Shown piece by piece: positions 1 through 7,196 of a stretch of DNA of 33,459 bases. The stretch covers positions 1 through 33,459 of the forward strand of contig DIEY01000097.1 of NCBI GenBank assembly GCA_002418865.1, written 5' to 3'. The position numbers were made by a program, and so were the translations under genes. Under the pieces are notes generated by a model. It did not search any database, was not told the origin of the DNA, and saw only the letters and a program-made list of their open reading frames with translations. The first letter of the stretch is position 1. Every line of letters starts with the position of its first letter. Origin of the DNA: Bacteroidales bacterium UBA5762 (GTDB lineage Bacteria > Bacteroidota > Bacteroidia > Bacteroidales > TTA-H9).

Positions 1-73
1 TGTTTTTAAGGGACGACTATTTACAAATAAGTAGGGTCTGCTTATTAATTCTCAATCAGGCACATCTGCCTGG

Positions 74-1063
74 TTGGGAGCTATTGGATTTGCATCTGCT
101 GGTACTGGAGTTGCTGTTGGACCATTTGGAACCAACACCCGTACTGTAGATTCAGGAGAAAGCTGGCAGGTATTGTCATCAAACATAACCATAAATCATC
201 TGTTTGGTGCTCACTTTACCACGTCAGAAATAGGATATACTGTTGGATTGAATGGGACGATATTAAAAACAACCGATGCAGGATTAACCTGGGAAAGTAT
301 TTCTTTACCCCAATATTTTATCGCCTACTCATTTTCTTTCACTAACGAGGATATTGGCTATGTTAGTGGTGATAATGAAAAACTCATTAAAACCGAAAAC
401 GGCGGTCTAACTTGGACATTTCTTAATCACAGTATTTTAGGATCAATCATTTCTGTCTATTTTCCTTCTGCCAATATTGGTTTTATCAGTGGTGATAATA
501 AGGTCTATAAAACCATCGACGGTGGAATAAACTGGGAATTGAAGTGTAACGAATCAGGGTGCAAAAATTTTTTCTTTATAGACTCATTAACCGGTTATGG
601 CATATCAAGTACTTCATTGTTATCATCAACAGATGGAGGAGAATCATGGAGTATATATCCTGTAAATCAATCAAATTATCAATTTGGAGAGATTTCTTTT
701 CCTTCAATAGATACTGGTTACTTAGTGGGATTCAATGGTTTGATATTGAAAACAACCTGTGGGGGAGTTATTACAGGCATGAACCCTAAATTTGATACCT
801 CATATGCAAAAGCACAACCGTTAACTATTTTCCCGAATCCTAACCAGGGTCAATTAAATATTAGACTTCCTGAACAAATTAAACATGGGCAAATAGAAGT
901 ATTCTCACCACAAGGAAAGCTTGTATCGAGTGAGGAAATAAATAATAGCAATCAGTATTTTAAGATGCTACTCCCTCAAAATCTACCAAATGGATTATAT
1001 ATTGTAAAACTTTCTTACAGGGGAAACATATTAACAAGTAAAATATTTATATTTGATTATTAA
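74..1063 (+). CDS. T9SS-sorted YCF48/BNR-like beta-propeller protein, 5' end incomplete
   Basis: Secreted surface protein of unknown specific role. The product has four to five repeats of about 40-45 residues, each with a G[YF]..G.....KT.DGG..W core (near residues 56-76, 95-117, 135-155, 173-193, 213-228), the pattern of YCF48/BNR-type propeller blades. Residues about 250-329 form a T9SS type A sorting domain: an FPNPNQGQ motif, a G-K-L-V strand, and a final LPNGLYIVKL-type strand. The frame is open only from base 35; a TAG lies at 32-34 and no ATG is found between, so the TTG at 74 is a formal start. An earlier half-blade (residues SGTSAW just upstream of the TTG) suggests the true N-terminus and signal peptide are lost or lie beyond the window edge. 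The gene ends 12 bases before the next start. Confidence 0.7.
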   Translation: MGAIGFASAGTGVAVGPFGTNTRTVDSGESWQVLSSNITINHLFGAHFTTSEIGYTVGLNGTILKTTDAGLTWESISLPQYFIAYSFSFTNEDIGYVSGDNEKLIKTENGGLTWTFLNHSILGSIISVYFPSANIGFISGDNKVYKTIDGGINWELKCNESGCKNFFFIDSLTGYGISSTSLLSSTDGGESWSIYPVNQSNYQFGEISFPSIDTGYLVGFNGLILKTTCGGVITGMNPKFDTSYAKAQPLTIFPNPNQGQLNIRLPEQIKHGQIEVFSPQGKLVSSEEINNSNQYFKMLLPQNLPNGLYIVKLSYRGNILTSKIFIFDY

Positions 1064-1075
1064 AAGAGTGTGAAC

Positions 1076-1580
1076 ATGAAAGAAATTGTGATTCTTTATA
1101 GCATTATAATGCTAGTCGTATCATCACTGGGCCAGGAAATCTGGATCCCATTTGATCAAACAGGAAAGGAAATCCCTGAAATAATCAACTTGAATTCAAC
1201 AAATCAAAAAGTAGATTTTCAGATTATAATTCACGGTATGTTTGTTAAGGATACACTTATATCATATGTTTCATATAAGAGAATCAATATACCTGATGGG
1301 ATTGTTACAGGTGCTTGTGGATCACCTGCATTACCTTCATTTAATAAACTTGTAGCTATCCCAACCTGTGATAGCATAATAGTCACTTATGAGATATTAG
1401 ATAGTTTAGTTTTATCAAATTACAAGATATATCCAGTTCCAAAATATCAATATGATACTGCTGGTGGAAATCTATCAATTAATGAGATATTCTATATTGA
1501 CACATCTATATATAGCCAAAATGTTTTTTTGCCAGAAAAATCATTTGATTCAAATAAAAAAGGTGCACTTCGAGAACAAC
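1076..1580 (+). pseudogene. N-terminal fragment of a gingipain-like (C25) peptidase, truncated by the accessory region
   Basis: The ATG at 1076 (preferred over the in-frame GTG at 1070) opens a signal peptide with a hydrophobic IVILYSIIMLVVSSLG core. The following ~140 residues resemble the propeptide of T9SS-exported C25 peptidases: the GSPALPSFNKLVAIP stretch matches the G.P.LP......IP pattern also seen in the two intact C25 genes at 10817-16568. Similarity stops at about KGALREQ (near 1575), just where the propeptide should continue into an IYPFQYNP-like strand. The frame stays open by chance to 1792 through an attC-like palindrome and the repeated block, so the last ~70 residues of that reading are not native. 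Catalytic His and Cys are absent. It is a dead remnant, not an enzyme. Confidence 0.7.
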
Positions 1581-1590
1581 CCAGAACGAC

Positions 1591-1680
1591 ATATAACAGC
1601 GAGTACCCGGCTGCGCTTCGCTACGCCAAAATTGGCTCCCGTTGGTCGCCAACTTCGGGTACTCGCAGACCTTTAGCACC
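1591..1680 (+). repeat. attC-like imperfect palindrome A
   Basis: An 11-bp perfect inverted repeat (1599-1609 with 1656-1666, GCGAGTACCCG) flanks a core with smaller hairpins, including GTTGG/CCAAC. The left end reads ATATAACAGCG and the right end CTTTAGCACC, which matches the boundary boxes of the other palindromes at 5821 and 7197. The general plan (long stem, TAACA on the left, GTTAGC-like on the right) resembles an integron attC site, but the right core box has TTT instead of GTT. Duplicated block copy 1 begins at AGCACC inside this right box. Confidence 0.5.
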
Positions 1681-1702
1681 AATTATAAAAACCTGCAATC
1701 AC

Positions 1703-1918
1703 ATGGATTACAAACGATTTGTAAAAAAACAAGATGAGAAATTTGTTAGAGGTTTTGAAAGGATAAACAATAACAGAAAACAATGGATTTAATTCGAGCA
1801 AAGGGTTGAAAAAACTTATAGACCAATACTAAATGAGTTAAAGGACAACTTTAGATTTGAATTCTTTTATTTAAAACACAAACAAGACTTTACAGGAGAA
1901 ACTGGTCTATGCTTCTGA
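1703..1918 (+). pseudogene. Small unknown ORF interrupted by one TAA (copy 1)
   Basis: Starting at ATG 1703 the frame reads 71 codons to TGA 1916-1918, broken only by TAA at 1790-1792. The reading is Lys/Arg/Phe-rich (MDYKRFVKKQDEKFVRGFER at its start), with charged helical-looking residues after the stop too. The same interruption is in copy 2 at 7349-7564, so the stop predates the duplication. No family recognised. It might be a former cassette gene; a fortuitous ORF is also possible. Confidence 0.4.
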
Positions 1919-2005
1919 AAAACTTTGTACGAAACGGAAAGGAAAGTGCTTTTATTCTGCTACTGCACATACACACAAAACGCACGTTGAGTGTAACCTT
2001 TTGTG

Positions 2006-2044
2006 GCTACACATAACACGTGGTTTAACCTACGGGAGTTGCCG
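2006..2044 (+). repeat. attC-like left half-site B (copy 1)
   Basis: GGCTACACATAACACGTGG followed by TTTAACCTACGGGAGTTGCC. It has the TAACA left-end box of the other palindromes and shares CGGGAGTT with the left arm of palindrome D. No matching right arm follows; the sequence runs directly into transposase coding sequence at 2038. It looks like the left half of an attC-type palindrome fused to the IS fragment. The same fusion occurs at 8325-8363. Confidence 0.4.
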
Positions 2045-2801
2045 ATGCAGGGCTACTCTCCAAAGAAAACATCAATATATTGGAAGCTAACGGATACGAA
2101 TATATTCTTGAGGCAAAGATTAAGAATGAGCGTGAAAAGATAAAAGAGAAAATACTTGCCACGGAATTTAGCGATGGGATGACAGGTGAGCATAGAAAAA
2201 TCAGGCAATACCAGATTCATAGTGAATTATTCAGCCAGTCGAGCCAAAAAGGATGCCTATAATCGCAAATGAGGTTTAGCCAGGCTTGAAAAGCAAATCA
2301 AATCGGGCAAATTGACCAAATCGCATATCAACGACAGAGGATATAACAAATATCTTACGTTAAGCGGAGATGTCGTTGTAGAAATCGACTACGAGAAATG
2401 CAATAATGATGGACGATGGGATGGCATCAAGGGTTATCTGACCAATACCAAGTTATCGGATAATCAAGTGATGGAAAACTATAAGAATCTTTGGCAAATT
2501 AAAAAGGCTTTCCGCATATCCAAGACAGATTTACATATACGTCCCATCTATCATAGGATACGGAATCGCATAGAATCTCATATCTGCATTGCTTTTGCGG
2601 CTTACTGCATACTCAAGGAGCTTGAAAGAGTTTTATATAAAGAGAAGTCATCTATATCTCTAAAAAGGGTCAGTGAATTGACACGAAACATGTATTAAAT
2701 CACCTATACTTTACCCGAATCAAAGCAAACAAAATCCAAACTTCTTTGGCATGGATGAAGAGCAGGCTGAACTATACCGAATGGTTTGTATAAATTTTTA
2801 G
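2038..2801 (+). pseudogene. Decayed IS1634-type (IS4 superfamily) transposase, C-terminal half, copy 1
   Basis: The reading starts in VADAGLLSKENI, a hallmark of IS1634-family DDE transposases, and continues through KLTKSHINDRGYNKY, RWDGIKGYLTN and the C-terminal catalytic motif YKNLWQIKKAFRISK, then ISLKRVSELTRNMY. The IS4-type Y-(2)-R-(3)-E-(6)-K spacing is present, but the catalytic Glu is Lys here (codon AAA at 2501-2503). At least one frameshift occurs near 2220-2235, a TGA near 2271, and further frame changes near 2700; a last open piece ends GMDEEQAELYRMV before TAG 2799-2801. The N-terminal half, including the first Asp region and the left IS end, is missing and replaced by half-site B. 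Non-functional. Confidence 0.8.
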
Positions 2802-2954
2802 GGTGTCCCATTGCGGGAAATAAGAAATGGGATATATTTTATCATAGTTAGTATGGGAAATTATATCAAATCATTTAAGGTGATGAACAATAGATTATGA
2901 ATAGGAAGAGGACGTATATTTTTAATGTTTCCCTATAAAAATTTTTTTTACGTG

Positions 2955-2988
2955 TTTGTGTGTAATTGAAAAATTTCATGTATATTTG
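2955..2988 (+). promoter_or_regulatory. Bacteroidota-type promoter (TTTG-N22-TATATTTG)
   Basis: TTTG at 2955-2958 and TATATTTG at 2981-2988 fit the -33 TTTG / -7 TAnnTTTG consensus of Bacteroidota primary sigma factors, spacing slightly long. It would drive the lipoprotein gene at 3246 with a ~250-base leader. Confidence 0.45.
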
Positions 2989-3041
2989 TTTTAAATATGA
3001 AAAGTTTTTGTAATTTTGAAATGAATGATAAACGCAACATT

Positions 3042-3082
3042 ATAGCGTCTATACATCCAAATATGGAAATAAGGCGCTATAG
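3042..3082. repeat. Short inverted repeat, possible degenerate attC-like site
   Basis: TATAGCG (3042-3048) and CGCTATA (3076-3082) are perfect complements. Extending outward gives about 13 of 18 paired positions (CGCAACAT on the left, GAGTAACG on the right). A minor TCCA/TGGA hairpin sits in the loop. Much weaker than palindromes A, C and D. Confidence 0.25.
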
Positions 3083-3245
3083 AGTAACGTGTATAAACGA
3101 ATTATAAGCAATAAGAATAAAATAAGAAAGGAGAATTGGTAATCTTGAAGAGCCTGACTACCTTGAAAATAACTATAAGAAATGGTTTTACCTTTGCCAA
3201 ATAAAATATTAGAGGGAATAGTATGTTGCTAAAGCCCATATTAAA

Positions 3246-4250
3246 ATGAAACGTAAACATTTATTTACTTATTTCGGCTTAGCAATTGTTATTGTAGCAA
3301 GTTTGATTATTTATTCCTGCCAAAAAGAAAATTCAGGAATTGACAAATCTGCAAACCAAATCGAGCAGTCTTTTATAGACTTACAACTTGAAAAACGGAT
3401 AATCGCATTTAGAGACAAAATTGACCTTATCCGTGAAAATCCAACCTTAAAATCGGGTTCTGATCCAATGGATGTTGACAGTGCAGTTTGGTACATTGAG
3501 GCAGCATCTAATCTTACTTATGGTGATGCCAGTTTTGAAACAGAGGAATTCATTGTCGATTCTGCATTTATAGAGGTTCCTGTTACAAACGGCCAAATAC
3601 TATGGGCTGATGTTCAGGTAGCATACGACCAGGTTATTGACAGTCTGGCTGAATACAATGCAAATATAACAGCAAACGAAAAACAACTTATTGTTGCTGA
3701 CATATCTTTAAAAGAATCTAACGATAATTCTGCAACATTTAAAGTTACATCCGGTTTTGGAACTGACGGAGCAACTGATTACGTAAATGATTACCCTTGG
3801 TATTGGGGTTGGGAACTTGGCAGATGTGATGGTTCAGGTCTCGGTGTTGGTAAGGATGCTGCTGATAAGATTGCTCAACTGGCGAAATACAATATAAGTG
3901 TGCCAATAGGAAACTCTTATTATACCGATGTTGTTTTTGAGGAAGTTTATGGTTGTTATTACACAAACAACAATGGTGACTGCCTTATATTTGAAGATTT
4001 TCAGGAGTACACCTTAAATCACCAGTGCCTATCAACAACAGAAATATCATTCTATAAAAATGGCTTGATTACTGTTGGTAATATACTAAAACCGACTAGT
4101 TCTCACAGCGTTTTAAACTATTTTTTAGAAGATCTAACTGCTTATCCTCTTTGTGGGCCTGATCTACATGATTGTTGGTACATGATTCACCATGCAATAA
4201 TTACGTATGGAATCTGGCACACCAGTTCAGATCCTCCAAACGAATTATAA
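3246..4250 (+). CDS. Unknown lipoprotein, 334 aa
   Basis: The N-terminus has Lys/Arg, a hydrophobic stretch (LAIVIVASLIIYSC) and a Cys followed by QKEN, a clear lipoprotein signal with the acylated Cys near residue 25. Mature part: a helical, charged segment (30-65), a central region with acidic residues, and a Cys- and aromatic-rich C-terminal half with paired Cys (GRCDGSG, YGCYY, GDCLIF, HQCLS, LCGPDLHDCW). Family not recognised; comparable lipoproteins of unknown function are common in Bacteroidota. It starts at ATG 3246 after a long leader, and a perfect hairpin terminator (4260-4291) follows the stop by nine bases, so it is probably transcribed alone. Confidence 0.75.
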   Translation: MKRKHLFTYFGLAIVIVASLIIYSCQKENSGIDKSANQIEQSFIDLQLEKRIIAFRDKIDLIRENPTLKSGSDPMDVDSAVWYIEAASNLTYGDASFETEEFIVDSAFIEVPVTNGQILWADVQVAYDQVIDSLAEYNANITANEKQLIVADISLKESNDNSATFKVTSGFGTDGATDYVNDYPWYWGWELGRCDGSGLGVGKDAADKIAQLAKYNISVPIGNSYYTDVVFEEVYGCYYTNNNGDCLIFEDFQEYTLNHQCLSTTEISFYKNGLITVGNILKPTSSHSVLNYFLEDLTAYPLCGPDLHDCWYMIHHAIITYGIWHTSSDPPNEL

Positions 4251-4259
4251 TTGAACCTG

Positions 4260-4298
4260 CCTGCACTATGATTGAAAAATCATAGTGCAGGTTTAATC
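4260..4298 (+). terminator. Rho-independent terminator after the lipoprotein gene
   Basis: Perfect 14-bp stem (4260-4273 with 4278-4291; CCTGCACTATGATT) closed by a GAAA tetraloop and followed by TTTAATCT. An unusually strong hairpin. It separates the lipoprotein gene from the T9SS gene at 4308. Confidence 0.85.
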
Positions 4299-4307
4299 TT
4301 ATTAAAT

Positions 4308-5801
4308 ATGAACAAAATTAGATTTTTATTGATTTTTGCACTGTTCTTATTCATTATGAGCGGTGCCTTCTCCCAGAATTTCTTTGAAAAAGTAATTTCT
4401 GTTGCTGAAGATCAGATCATAAATAGTATTATTGAAAATAATGCTGGGGGTTTTGTAATGGTCGGAAGGATAAAAGATGCCAACACAGGATTTTTTGGTG
4501 GATATATTATTGAACTTGATAGCACAGGCAATTTAGTCCAACAAAAAACTATTCAGTATTCAAATACAAACTCTCATATTTTTTTTAATATTCATTATTT
4601 CAATGACTCATATTTTATTCTAGGTATTCGTCAATTTAATTATAGTGGTACCTATATCTATAAGCTATGGTATTTGCAGCTTAATAGTAACCTTGAAACA
4701 ATTTCAGAGCAATACTACAACCTTCCTTCTGAAAAGTGGATTTCATACATGAACTCCTTTATAGATTCCGATACTAATATCGTTATTACTGGCTATACAA
4801 CTCGTTACGATACTGTTTCCCCATCACCATATAATAATGATCCATTTTTTTCTAAAATATCCATAATGGGAGATTCATTAACATCTAATTTTATTTCAAA
4901 TGATTATCATATTTCATTATCCTATGATATAATAGAAAAGATTGACAAATCGGGTTATTTTTCGTTTGGATTTAAATATTCCAGTTCCATATCTGCTGGA
5001 AGTCAGCGATATGAATTGACTAAACAATTTGACAGCATCGAAATATTGAGCGTACCATATAACATTAATAGTTATGTATCATCCTCTATTTTAAATGATT
5101 CCATTATTGTTTTATGTGGAAGCGGTGGTTCAGAACCGGCTCCAAAATACAGTTTAAATGTTTTATCTACAACCTTTGATAACAATCCTCTAAATTATAA
5201 TTACTTTAAGATGGATGGTACTAAACGAGATTATTCAGGATTTTATCAAAATATTGATATTTTTGATAATAATATTTATATATCTGGTACATCGAATTTT
5301 GATTATGTAAATCCTTTCTTGAGTACATTTGATTCTTGGTATCATCTAGTAAAAATAAACTCTGATTTAAGTTCTATTTGGGAATACTGGTATGGTGGCG
5401 ATGCATATTACTTCCTTTACAGTATTTTGGCAACAAATGATGGCGGATGTATTATGGTTGGTAACAGGTATGATTACGAAACACAAAATCAAGAAAGGGA
5501 TATTTACATCGTAAAAGTTGATAGTAACGGTCTAATAACCTGGACACAGGAAATACCTATTGATAAATCAGAGACAACGGTTTATCCAAATCCGGGCACA
5601 AACCAGTTGAATATTAAAACCACCGGCAATGAAATGGACTTTGAACTTCTAAACATAAACGGACAAGTTGTAATTAGACAAATGCTTGATGAAAATCAGA
5701 GCACTATAAATACAGAATCACTAGAATCAGGAATGTACTTCTACAGACTAATTGACAAAAAAAACAAAGCAGTTAAAACGGGGAAATGGATTAAATATTA
5801 A
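4308..5801 (+). CDS. T9SS-sorted secreted protein, 497 aa, repeat (propeller-like) body
   Basis: Start ATG 4308 gives a good signal peptide (MNKIRFLLIFALFLF... ending SGAFSQ). A TTG at 4272 in the same frame lies inside the terminator hairpin and is rejected. The body alternates GG[FC][VI]MVG-type strands (GGFVMVGRIKD near residue 47, GGCIMVGNRYD near 390) with Y.V.[LK].D..G strands, the pattern of secreted Bacteroidota proteins that fold as repeats or propellers. The end is a T9SS type A sorting domain: VYPNPGTNQL, then LNINGQVV, then LESGMYFYRL and a Lys-rich end. It would be moved across the outer membrane by T9SS and its tail removed. Substrate or binding partner unknown. The attC-like palindrome C begins 19 bases after the stop. 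Confidence 0.8.
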   Translation: MNKIRFLLIFALFLFIMSGAFSQNFFEKVISVAEDQIINSIIENNAGGFVMVGRIKDANTGFFGGYIIELDSTGNLVQQKTIQYSNTNSHIFFNIHYFNDSYFILGIRQFNYSGTYIYKLWYLQLNSNLETISEQYYNLPSEKWISYMNSFIDSDTNIVITGYTTRYDTVSPSPYNNDPFFSKISIMGDSLTSNFISNDYHISLSYDIIEKIDKSGYFSFGFKYSSSISAGSQRYELTKQFDSIEILSVPYNINSYVSSSILNDSIIVLCGSGGSEPAPKYSLNVLSTTFDNNPLNYNYFKMDGTKRDYSGFYQNIDIFDNNIYISGTSNFDYVNPFLSTFDSWYHLVKINSDLSSIWEYWYGGDAYYFLYSILATNDGGCIMVGNRYDYETQNQERDIYIVKVDSNGLITWTQEIPIDKSETTVYPNPGTNQLNIKTTGNEMDFELLNINGQVVIRQMLDENQSTINTESLESGMYFYRLIDKKNKAVKTGKWIKY

Positions 5802-5820
5802 AAGAAGGAAGAACTTAATG

Positions 5821-5952
5821 CTTATAACAAAAGCTAAATGCAAGCGGGCGAATAGTACTGATTTGAAGCATCTTACACCAAATAAGCATTGTCGTTTATT
5901 GGGTGTTGATTGCTTTGAACTTCCCGCCTGCACTTAGCTTCGGCCGTTAGAG
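5821..5952 (+). repeat. attC-like imperfect palindrome C (best example)
   Basis: Arm 5833-5848 pairs with 5923-5938 (14 of 16 positions), and an inner segment (TTGAAGCA..ACACCAAATAA) pairs with TTTATTGGGTGTTGATTGCTTTGAA, giving arms of about 50 bases with asymmetric extra bases on the left arm. Outer boxes are GCTTATAACA on the left and CCGTTAGAGCC on the right, near the RYYYAAC / GTTRRRY core sites of integron attC sites (right box 6 of 7). It directly follows the stop of the 4308-5801 gene, as attC follows a cassette gene. An attC-like recombination site is the best reading; a bidirectional terminator is less likely at this length. Confidence 0.6.
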
Positions 5953-6043
5953 CCAATGCAAACACGAAACAAAGAACCACCTCCTTTTAATAGATAGGAG
6001 ATTTGGATTAAAAATTTAGATTTAACAATTAATACTTAGAAAA

Positions 6044-6427
6044 ATGAAAAAATCAATTCGGATATTATTATTACTGCTACTTTTTATTAGCTGTAAAAAA
6101 GAAAATATTGAAACTCCTGATTATAGAGATAAATTCGTTGGAGATTATCAATGTAATAAAACAGGTATTTATCATTGTGGCGACTCAACCTTTTATTACG
6201 ATACCACCGTAATCGTTACTATTACAAAAGAAAATGATTCTTTAATTAATATTCTTGATGCAGCATTAAAGATTAATACAAATGGTGAATTCGGAGGTGG
6301 TCTATATCCTGATTCTGCATATCATGGTTTTGGAGGCTACTTTATTAATGATAGTATTTTTTTTAATACATATCAAGGCGGATTAGGCTGTTTTACTTCA
6401 CTTAATTATAAAGGAAAGAAAATATGA
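6044..6427 (+). CDS. Small unknown lipoprotein, 127 aa
   Basis: MKKSIRILLLLLLFISCKKE is a textbook lipoprotein signal with the acylated Cys at residue 17. The mature part has two Cys near the start (GDYQCN, GIYHCGDS), beta-strand-like segments and ends GLGCFTSLNYKGKKI. Its size and ending recall small Bacteroidota lipoproteins of unknown function that occur in many accessory regions. The stop overlaps the ATG of the next (broken) reading frame by four bases, so the two were once translationally coupled. It stands about 90 bases after attC-like palindrome C, at the position expected for a cassette gene. Confidence 0.7.
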   Translation: MKKSIRILLLLLLFISCKKENIETPDYRDKFVGDYQCNKTGIYHCGDSTFYYDTTVIVTITKENDSLINILDAALKINTNGEFGGGLYPDSAYHGFGGYFINDSIFFNTYQGGLGCFTSLNYKGKKI

Positions 6428-6765
6428 AGAGATTAATTTTTATTTTAACAATTATTTGGCTTTTAAGTAATAATTTATTCGATCAAGTTCCTTCAAATGA
6501 TAAGAACTGAGAAGTCGTATTTATCGATGATTTCAATACTTTAGACACGACGAGGTGGAATGTTGCAAATAATTTTGACCACTATGGAGAGCCTCAAATG
6601 TATACTAATGGGACGGATAATGTTTATATCAGTAATGGCAACCTTATCCTCAAGATTATTAAAGAGAATTATATATCTCATAGTTATATTTCCGGTTGGA
6701 TTAATACTAAAATAAATTATCAATACGGATATTTTGAAATAAGATGCAAATTACCGAATTGTTGA
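6424..6765 (+). pseudogene. Glycoside hydrolase family 16 fragment with internal stop
   Basis: ATG 6424 begins a signal-peptide-like stretch (MKRLIFILTIIWLLS) that ends at TGA 6508-6510. The same frame resumes with the N-terminal part of a GH16 (laminarinase/beta-glucanase) domain: FIDDFNTLDTTRWNV, QMYTNG, NVYISNGNLILK, SGWINTKI, YGYFEIRCKLP. It stops at TGA 6763-6765 right after KLP. The catalytic region (ExDxxE) and the rest of the ~240-residue domain are absent. One nonsense mutation plus loss of the C-terminal two thirds make this non-functional. Downstream sequence (6743 onward) reads in another frame into an unrelated protein. Confidence 0.75.
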
Positions 6766-6787
6766 ATCATTTCAAGAATTTGATCGC

Positions 6788-7060
6788 TTGTTAGGTCAAG
6801 CAGAATCAACATTGAATGAATCAGAGTTTTATGTATTTGATGGCCATATTTATGTCGCCAAAAGAAGCATGGAGTTCTGGAAAGCTGAAGTTGACGAAAC
6901 GCAAGTTTGGCAGTTACATGCTTCATTTCTTGATGGAAGGTCAGCAAGAGGTCCAACAAACTGGTGGAAAGTTTTGGGATGTGATTGTGTTGGAGGATTT
7001 TTTGGTGGACCCGATGGCTATATTGGTGTATTATTAATATTTATCATAATGCAATACTAA
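6788..7060 (+). CDS. Unknown short protein with Trp- and Gly-rich C-terminus; 5' end uncertain
   Basis: The frame is open from 6743 (DANYRIVESFQEFDRLL..) and TTG 6788 is only one possible start; an ATG-started N-terminus seems to be lost at the join with the GH16 fragment. The first 60 residues are charged, then NWWKVLGCDCVGGFFGG and a hydrophobic end (GVLLIFIIMQY). The Trp-Lys followed by Gly-rich helix recalls leaderless bacteriocin-like peptides of Bacteroidota, but the match is weak and the hydrophobic tail may come from a frameshift. A 36-aa membrane peptide starts one base after its stop. Function unknown. Confidence 0.35.
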   Translation: MLGQAESTLNESEFYVFDGHIYVAKRSMEFWKAEVDETQVWQLHASFLDGRSARGPTNWWKVLGCDCVGGFFGGPDGYIGVLLIFIIMQY

Positions 7061-7061
7061 T

Positions 7062-7172
7062 ATGAATAAGGAAAAGATTGTTAAGTATGTAAAAAAATAC
7101 TGGAAATACTGGCGAGGATTCATAATAGGTCTAATCGTCGGATATTTAATGATGAGATTTGTTTTTAATTGA
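7062..7172 (+). CDS. 36-aa cationic single-pass membrane peptide
   Basis: The start follows the previous stop by one base. The N-terminal half is strongly basic and aromatic (MNKEKIVKYVKKYWKYWRG), followed by one membrane helix (FIIGLIVGYLMMRFVF). Such a layout fits an inner-membrane peptide, for example a small immunity-like or toxin-like peptide, but nothing identifies a family. It ends 24 bases before attC-like palindrome D. Confidence 0.45.
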   Translation: MNKEKIVKYVKKYWKYWRGFIIGLIVGYLMMRFVFN

Positions 7173-7196
7173 AGCCATCAATATTAACAACTTTTG

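Larger units (their letters stand above)
1675..2829 (+). repeat. Duplicated accessory block, copy 1
   Basis: Bases 1675-2829 recur at 7321-9147. Both copies begin at AGCACCA inside the right box of an attC-like palindrome and end at AAGAAATG just after the transposase remnant. Up to 2005 the copies align without an indel (offset 5646). After that copy 2 carries 673 extra bases. Contents in order: a dead small ORF, a sequence with GTTGAGT (fits GTTRRRY), a half attC-like site, and a decayed IS1634-type transposase. Copy 1 lacks the toxin-antitoxin module. Confidence 0.85.
2830..3245. other. AT-rich intergenic stretch with a promoter and a small palindrome
   Basis: No convincing gene. Reading frames are short and unconserved-looking (for example a 28-codon ATG frame from 3022). 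The stretch holds a Bacteroidota-type promoter at 2955-2988 and a 7-bp inverted repeat TATAGCG/CGCTATA at 3042-3048/3076-3082. The sequence just right of 2829 differs completely from that right of block copy 2, so 2829 marks the block's end. Confidence 0.5.

Noticed and set aside
1581..1792. C-terminal ~70 residues of the open frame from 1076
   Set aside because: They are read through palindrome A and the repeated block; the composition does not fit a peptidase and the frame is chance.
4272..4307. N-terminal extension of the T9SS protein from TTG 4272
   Set aside because: These codons lie within the perfect terminator hairpin; ATG 4308 gives a proper signal peptide.
5748..5937. 61-codon open frames on both strands over 5750-5937
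   Set aside because: They overlap the end of the T9SS gene and palindrome C; the symmetry of the palindrome opens both strands.
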